Source of the DNA: JBHENC01 sp051000345
GTDB taxonomy: Bacteria; Acidobacteriota; Blastocatellia; Pyrinomonadales; Pyrinomonadaceae
DNA: 22,134 bases
Reading direction: 5' to 3'
Assembly: GCA_051000345.1 (NCBI GenBank)
Contig: JBPCOJ010000029.1
Location: 1 to 22,134, forward strand
Part shown: one piece after another, positions 1-7,682 of the stretch
Position numbering within the stretch: the first letter of the stretch is position 1
Layout of the letters: the number at the start of each line of letters is the position of its first letter
The notes under the pieces: generated by a model
Seen by the model: only the letters and a program-made list of their open reading frames with translations
The model's database searches: none
What the model was told of the DNA's origin: nothing
Position numbers and translations under genes: made by a program

Positions 1-36
1 GCTTCAATAGAGCCACGTTCATATGAACGTGGAAAC
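1..36 (-). CRISPR. First CRISPR repeat of a type I-G array (array cut by window edge)
   Basis: One 36-nt unit is visible. Read on the minus strand it starts GTTTCC and ends ATTGAAGC, the kind of 3' end that becomes the 8-nt 5' handle of type I crRNAs. Positions 13-32 are a perfect palindrome (CCACGTTCATATGAACGTGG), which would form the crRNA hairpin recognised by the Cas6-like part of Csb2. The unit lies directly downstream of cas2 in the direction of cas transcription, so it should be the leader-proximal repeat, with the array continuing beyond base 1. Only one copy is in the window, so repeat periodicity and spacers cannot be shown. The call rests on sequence style, palindrome and location. 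Confidence 0.85.
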
Positions 37-242
37 GCCCGGTTCGCAAATAATAACAAATAGAGAGCTTTTCTTGCCAGATTCGAGAGGGTGCAATTTG
101 GTTGGCAAGTTTATACATGCACGGCGCGTTGGAGGGTGGTATGTATTTATTTTGTTGGTGTTTAGATGTTGCGAGCGGTAGCCGCGATTGGAAGCATCGG
201 GTTAGCGCTCGTCCTTGCTTGTATATGACGATTGATCGAAAA
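37..242 (-). promoter_or_regulatory. CRISPR leader region
   Basis: This noncoding stretch lies between the cas2 stop codon and the first repeat. By position it should contain the array promoter, the leader-anchoring sequence for spacer integration and any host-factor site. A small plus-strand ORF overlaps it but has no ribosome-binding site and no recognisable product. I cannot point to a convincing -10/-35 pair, so the leader label is by position only. Confidence 0.6.
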
Positions 243-536
243 CTAGACGATGATCGCACTACGAAGGGCGATGTTGTCAAATGCGCGCCCGAGCGTTTCG
301 ATGCTGTTGGCTCCGCGTTGTTCGGCGGGACCTAGATTGACGATCAAGATTTGATCTTCGCGCGTGTTGATGACTTTCGTCAAAGCCTCAATCATTAAGA
401 TGCGTTCGGTGGCCGATAGTTGGCAGCGGAAGACGGAGAGTTGCAGCGCATCGCCGTAGCCGCGCATGGTGCGATGGACGCGGCGCAGGCGTTTCGGGTC
501 GCTGATGTCGTATGCAACAAGATATGTGAGCCGCAC
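243..536 (-). CDS. cas2: CRISPR-associated endonuclease Cas2
   Basis: Cas2 is the small ferredoxin-fold protein that dimerises between two Cas1 dimers to form the spacer-integration complex. The sequence has the typical N-terminal beta strand ending in the conserved Asp (LTYLVAYDISDPKRLRRVHR), followed by the YGDALQLSVFRC strand and the REDQILIVNLG segment. The open frame extends upstream to an ATG at 581, but a clear AAAGGAG lies 8 nt before a GTG at 536. That GTG start gives a protein of 97 residues, the usual Cas2 size, and removes an uncharacteristic Lys/Arg-rich extension. It lies 32 nt after the cas4-cas1 stop and is the last cas gene before the leader, so it is almost certainly co-transcribed with the other cas genes. 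Confidence 0.93.
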   Translation of the reverse strand: MRLTYLVAYDISDPKRLRRVHRTMRGYGDALQLSVFRCQLSATERILMIEALTKVINTREDQILIVNLGPAEQRGANSIETLGRAFDNIALRSAIIV

Positions 537-568
537 GGGTTTATCTCCTTTCGAGCGCGCGTTTTTCT

Positions 569-2491
569 TTAGCGCGTGCAAAATGCCGGATAAGAGTCTA
601 TTTCGTCTGTGAGAACGCGCGCGAGCAATCTGGCTTGCACTTCAAAGATGCGGCGGTAGCTGATCGCATAACCGAAATGCGGATGCGTGACGAGCGTATC
701 GAGGCGTCTTTCATATGCATCGAGTACGTGCTTTCTGCCGTTGGGCGTGAGCGCGCACGCTCCGGCGCGTGTGATGAAATCCGTCAGGCGCACTTCGCCG
801 TTGTTGATGAGATTGATGACGGTTGAGTCTGCAACGAGCGGGCGAAATTCTTCCATCAAGTCGAGGGCGAGCGCGGGTCGCCCGTAGCGCGGTTGATGAT
901 AAAAGCCAAGGTAAGGGTCTAAGCCGACGCCGACGAGCGTCGCAACTAAATCTTTCGTCAACATCGAGTAGAGGAACGAAAGCAAGGCGTTAACCGGATC
1001 GCGCGGCGGACGACGATTGCGTTTCGTAAAGTCAAAGCGCGTCCACGTTCCATTATCCGGCGGCGTGGCGATGGCGGCTTCGTTTGCAGAATCTTCAACC
1101 GATAAAATCCCTTCCGGTAACTGCGTCGTGTGCGCGACGCTTTCATTCTCGCTCACAAAGGATGCCGCCGAATCTTCTTCATCGAGCGAAGTTTCTTCAC
1201 GCTCCGCTCTGCCGGATGTTTTAAGCATCAGCGAGAATTTCCCGAAGTAGTCGCGCGCCGCCGCGCCTTCGATGCCTAAGAGTTGTTCTAAGGACGCAGC
1301 GCGCTCCGCATCGCGTCGCGCATATGCGAGTCGCACCAGCGTCTCGCGCGGCAGCATCCGTGCATTACGACGCAGCAGCGTGCGCGCGTTGCGAATCTTG
1401 CCGGAGACAAAAGCGCGTGCGAGTTGCAAACAAAATTCCGCATCGTCTGCGGCTTTGAATTGACGGCGACGTAAGAGGATGTTTTTGTGCGGCGGCGGAG
1501 TCGTCACGGCTGACAGCCAGCCGCCGTAAGACATATGTATGACGGGCACGCCGCGCCCCGCAAGCTCATGCAGAGCCTGCGCGGAAAGCTGCACGTTACC
1601 AAACAAACAAAGCTGATTCGTCTCCATCAAACGCGCCTGGCTGACAGCCTTTCCCTTCTCGCGTATCTCCAGCACCTCGCCCCGCAAGCCGACGCTGTAA
1701 CCCTGCCCTTGAACATAAACGGCGAGTTTATCGTCGCGCGCCGGAATCAAGCGACGCGGCTCCACTTGAACCAACGCTTCGCCGTGCGCTTCAACCGGTG
1801 TGACATCTTCATCGCTCATCAAGCCGTCAGTCGCATTGTTAATTTCGCTCTCAGTCGCCCCGCGCAGCAAATTAGTTTCATCCGGCAAACAAATGCCGAC
1901 GAGCGAGCAGCGCGGACACTTTGACGAACGCACGAGTGGCGGTGGAATCACTCCTTCATTCGCCACCCGGCGCGCTTGCCCGATCAACTCGCGCGTCCGT
2001 GCGATGAGTTCATCCGTCAATTCGACGACCACGCGCTGATTCGTCTCCGCAAAATAAAGCGCGCCTTCCTCGCACTCGTAACCATGCTCGCGCAACAACA
2101 ATCCTTGCACGCAGACCTGCACGCGCTCCGGCTCATACGCCCCTTCTTCTACATCCGGCGGCGCGCCCCGCTTATAATCCACCGGAATTACGCGCCCTCC
2201 GTCCGCCTCAATCACATCCACGCGCGCCGTCACCCCCAACGCATCCGAACCGAGCAGCACAGAGCGCGCGTGCAAGCGCGGCATCTCAAATACCTTCTCC
2301 GGCACGGGCACGCGCCCGCGCTCCTCATCCACGCGCCGGTGCACGAAACGCCCATCCAGCGTATCCGCGTTATGCGCCCACTCGCCCTGCACATACTCCA
2401 AGAAAAACAAACGCGGACAGTACGCAAATTCGTTAATCATCCGCGCCGGAATCTGCTCGACGCCTTCGGTAATTTCAACTTCATCGCTCAT
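569..2491 (-). CDS. cas4-cas1: Cas4-Cas1 fusion protein (spacer selection and integration)
   Basis: An N-terminal Cas4 nuclease is fused to the Cas1 integrase, as is usual in type I-G. Cas4 trims prespacers and checks the PAM; Cas1 inserts them at the leader-repeat junction. Numbering from the ATG at 2491 (AAAGGAG lies 12 nt upstream; an ATG at 2539 is possible), the Cas4 half (about 1-215) has FAYCPRLFFLEYV with Cys25, the VDYKRG core (Asp105, Lys107) and a cysteine cluster CPRCSLVGIC (192, 195, 201) for an iron-sulfur centre. Cas1 begins near 240, with GIEGAAARDYF (Glu408), GFYHQPRYGRPALALDLMEEF (His532 and the acidic cluster about 544-547). A 60-residue acidic, Ser/Ala-rich insert lies at about 425-484, between FGKFSLMLK and FDFTKRNRRPPRDPVNALLSF, parts that are normally close in Cas1. 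The reading frame is intact. The gap to csb2 is about 120 nt. Confidence 0.93.
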   Translation of the reverse strand: MSDEVEITEGVEQIPARMINEFAYCPRLFFLEYVQGEWAHNADTLDGRFVHRRVDEERGRVPVPEKVFEMPRLHARSVLLGSDALGVTARVDVIEADGGRVIPVDYKRGAPPDVEEGAYEPERVQVCVQGLLLREHGYECEEGALYFAETNQRVVVELTDELIARTRELIGQARRVANEGVIPPPLVRSSKCPRCSLVGICLPDETNLLRGATESEINNATDGLMSDEDVTPVEAHGEALVQVEPRRLIPARDDKLAVYVQGQGYSVGLRGEVLEIREKGKAVSQARLMETNQLCLFGNVQLSAQALHELAGRGVPVIHMSYGGWLSAVTTPPPHKNILLRRRQFKAADDAEFCLQLARAFVSGKIRNARTLLRRNARMLPRETLVRLAYARRDAERAASLEQLLGIEGAAARDYFGKFSLMLKTSGRAEREETSLDEEDSAASFVSENESVAHTTQLPEGILSVEDSANEAAIATPPDNGTWTRFDFTKRNRRPPRDPVNALLSFLYSMLTKDLVATLVGVGLDPYLGFYHQPRYGRPALALDLMEEFRPLVADSTVINLINNGEVRLTDFITRAGACALTPNGRKHVLDAYERRLDTLVTHPHFGYAISYRRIFEVQARLLARVLTDEIDSYPAFCTR

Positions 2492-2612
2492 TGTCGTCAC
2501 GCGCTCCTTTGACGCTACTGACATCAATGTGGCGAGCACGCTAAAACCGGAAAGGCGCGCGGAAAATCTTTTGTGAGATTAAATTCATCAGGATAGATTA
2601 AAGCGAAGATTC

Positions 2613-4121
2613 TCAAGTCGCGTCCGGCAACGCTTCAAACAACCCCAACCCGAAATGACACCCGAAACCGAGTGCGAGCGGCGCACACACTTCTTCTGCA
2701 AACTCGATTTCAAATCCCGCGACGCCGTAGCCCGTCGAACCGTTGAACCTCCGCGTCACGAACTCAAGCCAACGCACCAGCGGACGCCCCTTCGATTGAT
2801 AACCTTGAGTCGGCTCAACTGAGATAATCTCCGGCAACCCGCGCACACGCGCCTCGCGCTTCAGTTGTTCAATCGGCGTATCGCGCAGACGCGCACGCTT
2901 GCCCGCCCCCCGTGTCGCAAAACGCGGCAACACAAACGGCGTCACCGACCGCCAGCGTCTGGATGGTTGCAGAAGCGAGACGTTACTAAACTGCCCCTCA
3001 TCTTTCGTACCGAGACCGACGAGCACCAGCCGCACATCGGGACGATTGCCGCGTCTGAAAATCTTTGACAATCTGCCGAGCGCATCCACGTCCGCCCTCT
3101 CAAACCCGCGCGCGGCATAAACAGTCACATGGTCAAGCCGCCCGTCGCCGTCTTCATCCGTCGCAAGATAGTGCGCGTGCGCGTGTCCTTCGAGCGGCAC
3201 GCCGTCAAAGGTTTTCCCAGTAATCGCTTCAGAGTGAGATTCGTCATCACGGCGTCGAATCAACGCGCGGCGCACTTGCTCCGCGAACGGCAGTGCGTCT
3301 TGCACAGGCGGCAACATGATTGACTCCAGCTCGTACCGAGCGCACTGAACTTTTGTGTTGCGGCGAATGGCGGTTGTTGGAGCTATGAATTCAAAGCAAT
3401 CTGAACGGCGCAGATACGATACTGACTTGAGAGCGGGGGGTTCACTTTGCAACGCGGCAAGCAAATGATCCGTTGACCATGATAAAGCCTCAAGCCATGA
3501 GACTTCCCGTGTTGTCGCCTTATTGCCTTTACTGCTTTGAATTTCTGATTGTAAAGACTCCGTTATGTACTCAGGCTTGGGAACCGGACAAGCTAAACGC
3601 ACCAGCCGAAATCCCTCCTGTTTTCTTGATTCATCAACAGGGGAACAATTCCAATCAACGTTGCCGACATCATGTAGAACCCGCGCACTGACCCATGATT
3701 CTGATCGACCGAAGAAGTTAACGAGCGATAACAGTTCTTCAAGATCGTTCACGGATTGCTCGTCCATCTGCACATCGTCCCATTTGAACAGCACGCTCGA
3801 ACGGGGCGACAACGTTACGAACGCATCAAATACCAACTTTTTGTCGGTGACGCTTTTTTTGTTCTCGCTTAAGTAGGAGCGTGTATGTGAAGTGCCAGCA
3901 GCGGGAAGGTGATAGCTCGGAGGAGAAGCGGATAGCTGCTCCAGTAAAGACTCGACACGTTTTGTATCCCAGTCAGGGCGCTTGCGTTTCCATGTATCAT
4001 AGAGCGTGCGCACCAACCGGTATGGAGAAGGTGGATACTCTGGAACGCCTTCGTTAACGTGGCGACCATGTGGAGTAGCGTTGAAGCGACCTGTCAGAAA
4101 GGTCATTCCTATTATCAGCAT
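2613..4121 (-). CDS. csb2: Type I-G CRISPR protein Csb2 (Cas5-Cas6 type)
   Basis: Csb2 (GSU0054 family) is regarded as a Cas5-Cas6 fusion of type I-G: it should cap the crRNA 5' handle and process pre-crRNA. The 502-residue product opens with the family signature TGRFNATPHGRHVNEG and PPSPYRLVRTLYDTW. It has an acidic loop, HYLATDEDGDGRLDHVTVYA, around residue 320, and ends with the Gly-rich GFGCHFGLGLF (about 485-495), which resembles the Cas6 G-loop. A histidine in that tail (CHFG) is a possible catalytic residue, but that is inferred. The ATG overlaps the csb1 stop (TGATG), so the two genes are translationally coupled; a GTG one codon upstream is the alternative start. Confidence 0.9.
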   Translation of the reverse strand: MLIIGMTFLTGRFNATPHGRHVNEGVPEYPPSPYRLVRTLYDTWKRKRPDWDTKRVESLLEQLSASPPSYHLPAAGTSHTRSYLSENKKSVTDKKLVFDAFVTLSPRSSVLFKWDDVQMDEQSVNDLEELLSLVNFFGRSESWVSARVLHDVGNVDWNCSPVDESRKQEGFRLVRLACPVPKPEYITESLQSEIQSSKGNKATTREVSWLEALSWSTDHLLAALQSEPPALKSVSYLRRSDCFEFIAPTTAIRRNTKVQCARYELESIMLPPVQDALPFAEQVRRALIRRRDDESHSEAITGKTFDGVPLEGHAHAHYLATDEDGDGRLDHVTVYAARGFERADVDALGRLSKIFRRGNRPDVRLVLVGLGTKDEGQFSNVSLLQPSRRWRSVTPFVLPRFATRGAGKRARLRDTPIEQLKREARVRGLPEIISVEPTQGYQSKGRPLVRWLEFVTRRFNGSTGYGVAGFEIEFAEEVCAPLALGFGCHFGLGLFEALPDAT

Positions 4122-5209
4122 CACCCCACCTCTTCCTCATCGTCGTCAAGCGTCGCTATTCCAGCGGCTTGACCAGTATCGTCATCGTTCGGGGTAGCAT
4201 TCTTACTTCCTTTGTCCTTTTCGTCTTTCTTCAGGACAACAGTAGTATCCAATTCAGTAACCGCTGGACTTGCAAACAATTTCTGCTCTGTGCAAAGTCT
4301 GATTTTCTCTTGCACTTGTTTCAGCAAATCTGCTTCATCTGGAATCACGAAATCCGTCGGGGCTTGAACTATAATGTCGCCCACAGGCGCGAGGTCGCAC
4401 GCCGTCCGCAGTCTTAGCCCTGAATTAAGAAACCGGCGCATCTTGTAAAGACCGAGAGCAATCAGTAAGTCGCGGGCATCATTCGGCAACTGATAGCCTT
4501 GCAGTAGCGCCAAGTCGAAATTGAAGTAGGCTGTGATGCGCCGCGCCGTGTATTCCATCCGCGCATAAGGAACATTGCCGTAAACGTCTTTGTCGTAATT
4601 GGCGGCGCGAATTTTGCCGGAAGGATCAAAGGGATTGTTCTTAACTCCGCCAGACGCTGCTTCCTGAATATCTTCCGCTTCGATGAAACCGGTGATCATG
4701 CGCGGTGTTCGTACTCGACCATCTTCAAGATTTGCCATGAACAACCCGTGCAGTAAAGAGTTTGGGTCATAGAACAGTATCGCCGCCGCAATCTTCCTCC
4801 AATCAAGCGGTAATCCTTTTGCGTAGTTCGCTTTCGTGCTGAAGTTTTTCTTGAATTCATCATTGCTAATGATGAATGGTGAATTCATGCGGTGAGCTTC
4901 AACCAGCGAACTTGTCGTTGTCTCAATTTGTCCGGTCAGTTTGGCAACGATGTACGGTAAGCCTTCCAGCTCTTTCGCAATGCGCGAACCTTCGCCGTCA
5001 AGACAGGTTCGTTCGAGACGATTAGCGACGGACTGCGCCGACTCGACAAGCAACATACGTTTCATGCCGTTCGGGCTTTCCTCGTCCGGCTGCTCGTAAA
5101 CGGCAGCACCGAGGTCGGCGAATCCGGTTGGTTGAATTCTGCCGGTTTGAATCGGTCTTAGTTGAACTTGCATTAGCAAGCGCGGGACGTTGTTGAGTTG
5201 TTCAAACAT
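4121..5209 (-). CDS. csb1: Type I-G CRISPR protein Csb1 (Cas7 backbone subunit)
   Basis: Csb1 (GSU0053 family) is the Cas7-type subunit that polymerises along the crRNA in the I-G Cascade. The family features seen are QVQLRPIQTGRIQPTGFADLGAA at the N terminus, MLLVESAQSVANRLE near residue 52, FIEAEDI, and the segment YARMEYTARRITAYFNFDLALLQGY. At 362 residues it has the normal family length. The C terminus is a charged, disordered-looking Lys/Asp/Glu tail (about 325-362). GGAG lies 7 nt upstream of the ATG. The gene follows csx17 by 20 nt and overlaps csb2, which places it inside the operon as the effector backbone. Confidence 0.92.
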   Translation of the reverse strand: MFEQLNNVPRLLMQVQLRPIQTGRIQPTGFADLGAAVYEQPDEESPNGMKRMLLVESAQSVANRLERTCLDGEGSRIAKELEGLPYIVAKLTGQIETTTSSLVEAHRMNSPFIISNDEFKKNFSTKANYAKGLPLDWRKIAAAILFYDPNSLLHGLFMANLEDGRVRTPRMITGFIEAEDIQEAASGGVKNNPFDPSGKIRAANYDKDVYGNVPYARMEYTARRITAYFNFDLALLQGYQLPNDARDLLIALGLYKMRRFLNSGLRLRTACDLAPVGDIIVQAPTDFVIPDEADLLKQVQEKIRLCTEQKLFASPAVTELDTTVVLKKDEKDKGSKNATPNDDDTGQAAGIATLDDDEEEVG

Positions 5210-5229
5210 AAATGATCTCCGTTGGTGGT

Positions 5230-7668
5230 TTATTGTTTCTCTTGAGAAGGTGTCAGCACTAGCCTTGAAACTTCGTCGAATCTTCGCACCGGGATTATCA
5301 AAGCGGCAGCAAGGCGCGTCCCGTCACCGGAGTCTGGAAAGGTGGCGCGGGTCGGATTAAGACCGGCGACAAATAATCTGCGCGCGGCGATTTTGCACGC
5401 ATCGCTTATGCGATTAGCTCGCAACAAGGGAATGATGGATGGTTCCGGTTTTACAGTAACCTTCTCGCCTTGCGTGCGTCGGAATTGATATGGAAGAAAG
5501 AGGTGCTTCAGCAATGCCCATGACCGAAGAATGGGTCTGGCGACGACAGGCTGTGCCCACCGCTCTTTTAGAACACTTCCTACTTCTTCCATCGCGGCTT
5601 CGTCCCATCGAACAAGGCTAAAGCCGAAAAGCAGTTCCTCGACGACTGTTTCGTTAATGTCAGCTTCGATTAGTGAAGCGATGTCGGCGGCGCGCAACGA
5701 AACAGCACCCCACAGGGGATTTGATTGGCAATCCAATCGCGCGGCATCCATCATTCGACGTTGCAATGTCGCCGCTAAACGCGCAGATAGAGAGTTTCCT
5801 GTCCACGCCGTTTGCGCTTTATCTTTCGCCGTTTGCTTTTTGTCTTTGCTCCATAAATAAAGTTGTTTCGGGTCAACCGGCGCGAGATTAGCACGCAGTG
5901 AGCCGACAGCACCGGTTCTTTGAATGGAAGCTAACGCTGCGGCAATCCGCACTTCAACGCTTCCATCATCTGCTGCCAGCAACCACTTCGGATTAAGACC
6001 GAAGAGCGGTTTTTGAAGCTTGGGTTCTTTAGAAAGGTCGCGCTCTGCAAAGAGCTGTTCCAAGCGTCCGACTGCCCTTACTAACCCCTTGACGTTGGTA
6101 GCGCCGCCGCGCAACAGCACCTGATAAATTGCCGAGTCAACATCCCGACGACGCGAGATAAAACGCGCGGGCGGCTCATTCTTAAAGCTTCGGAGAAAGC
6201 CATCAACTTGTCTTAGCAACGGGTTGAGATTTCTCACCAAATCGCTTTCGCTGCGATACGTCACGGGAAATCGTCCCGCAGGCAAAGCGATGTAGCTGTC
6301 ACCGCGCCGTTTTAACAGACTGTAACGAACAAATTCTGTGATGCCACGATCTACCCCAAGCGACGCGACCGCTTCGGCGAATTCGATACTGTGCGAGGCT
6401 TGTCGTCCTTTCACTTCAGCACGACCTTCTTTCAGTAGTGCATGTATCTCTTCGTAACCGACCGGACGGTTCCACAATGGCGTCCAAATTTCCGCGCGAG
6501 CTTTTCCCGCATCGCTATCAGCCGAAGATGAGTATCCGACGGCGCGGGCATTAACGGTGAAGGGGCTGCACGAGCGTTTGTTTGCCCGCGTACTTTGGCG
6601 ACGGGCGACTCCACTTGCCCACGCAAGAGTTCCTTCCAAAGTCAATACAAACTCCCACGGGTTCATGGGGAAATTCTTTTCTTCAATTCCTTGACCTTGA
6701 TTGTAGCCGCCTGCGCGTGAGGGGTTATGCTGTCCAACTGAAGCACGTACCATTTTGCTGGTTGGAGTTCCAAATAACGCATTGCGAAGTAGCATTTCGC
6801 TGTTCCCATTTTTGTGTCCCAACAGCAATTGAGCCGCGTACTTCATGAAAGAGTTTGAATACTCTAAATGTCCTTCAATACCGCCGCTCATTAACAAAGG
6901 CGGAAAGCCGAGTTTGTCCTTTTCATTGTCGAGGACGCTTACCGCTGCATCAATCCACTCAACGGCGCGGTCGTTAAGCCGGTTGCGGCACGCTCGAACA
7001 ATAGTGTCCTTTCCAGTCGCGCGACTCTCCTGCTTGATGACAGTGCGAAGTTTTTCGACCGGCTTCAGCAAACCTCCAAATACTTTGCTTCGCTCTTTAT
7101 CGTCTTTAGTAGCACTCTTCAGCAGCTTCTTTTCTGCTTCGAGATGCTTAATAGTCATCCGAGTCAGAGCGTCCCTTTTCAGAATTTCGGCAACGTGGTT
7201 AATTTGAGCCTCCGTATCAGTGACAAGCTTCAACAAATCTTCTCTCTTTTTCCCCTTCAACTTTGCTGCCTGTGTTTCTACTCTTGTTATGAAGTCGGCA
7301 ATGGTGAGTTCGTCAATCGCGGGTAACTCCGGGAAAGCCAGAATATCGTTTATCGTTTGACGGTAATCGCTAAACCGATTGTCAACGCTCGCGCGTATCG
7401 CTTCGCGCCCTGTGGTGTTATCGCCTTCATGGAAACCACTACTACCGTTCCACGGTGCAACGATAGGCGTCGGGCTATACTTTTCAAGAAAGAAGCGAAC
7501 GAGTTCTTCTTGGTCGAGCGAAGTTTCGAGATGAAGAACATCCCCTTGCCACCATCCTCTAGCTTGCGAATCCGCTTGTTTACAGACGAGGCGCAACACA
7601 GCCAATGCTTTGAGATAAGCGGCAAGCGGTTCAGGCGTGCAGCCACGACACTTGATAACGTGCGTCAT
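5230..7668 (-). CDS. csx17: Type I-G CRISPR protein Csx17 (Cas8-type large subunit)
   Basis: Csx17 is the large subunit (Cas8g/Cas8u2) of type I-G effectors and is expected to recognise the PAM and recruit Cas3. The N-terminal motif RGCTPEPLAAYLKALAVLRL is the hallmark of the family, and the PWNGSSGFHEGDN stretch near residue 75 is also typical. Further in, the MNPWEFVLTLEGTLAWA block and the RRRDVDSAIYQVLLRGGATN block are recognisable. The open frame can begin at a GTG (7686) overlapping the cas3 stop, but GGAG sits 8 nt before the ATG at 7668, where the conserved MTHVIKCRGC sequence begins, so I chose that start: 812 residues, 14 nt after the cas3 stop. There are no membrane segments and the frame is intact. 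Confidence 0.92.
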   Translation of the reverse strand: MTHVIKCRGCTPEPLAAYLKALAVLRLVCKQADSQARGWWQGDVLHLETSLDQEELVRFFLEKYSPTPIVAPWNGSSGFHEGDNTTGREAIRASVDNRFSDYRQTINDILAFPELPAIDELTIADFITRVETQAAKLKGKKREDLLKLVTDTEAQINHVAEILKRDALTRMTIKHLEAEKKLLKSATKDDKERSKVFGGLLKPVEKLRTVIKQESRATGKDTIVRACRNRLNDRAVEWIDAAVSVLDNEKDKLGFPPLLMSGGIEGHLEYSNSFMKYAAQLLLGHKNGNSEMLLRNALFGTPTSKMVRASVGQHNPSRAGGYNQGQGIEEKNFPMNPWEFVLTLEGTLAWASGVARRQSTRANKRSCSPFTVNARAVGYSSSADSDAGKARAEIWTPLWNRPVGYEEIHALLKEGRAEVKGRQASHSIEFAEAVASLGVDRGITEFVRYSLLKRRGDSYIALPAGRFPVTYRSESDLVRNLNPLLRQVDGFLRSFKNEPPARFISRRRDVDSAIYQVLLRGGATNVKGLVRAVGRLEQLFAERDLSKEPKLQKPLFGLNPKWLLAADDGSVEVRIAAALASIQRTGAVGSLRANLAPVDPKQLYLWSKDKKQTAKDKAQTAWTGNSLSARLAATLQRRMMDAARLDCQSNPLWGAVSLRAADIASLIEADINETVVEELLFGFSLVRWDEAAMEEVGSVLKERWAQPVVARPILRSWALLKHLFLPYQFRRTQGEKVTVKPEPSIIPLLRANRISDACKIAARRLFVAGLNPTRATFPDSGDGTRLAAALIIPVRRFDEVSRLVLTPSQEKQ

Positions 7669-7682
7669 CTTGTTTTCTCCAT

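Noticed and set aside
1976..2512. 178-codon plus-strand ORF opposite the cas4-cas1 gene
   Set aside because: It is antisense to the Cas4 half, has His/Arg-rich random composition and no ribosome-binding site; the Cas4 motifs on the other strand are clear.
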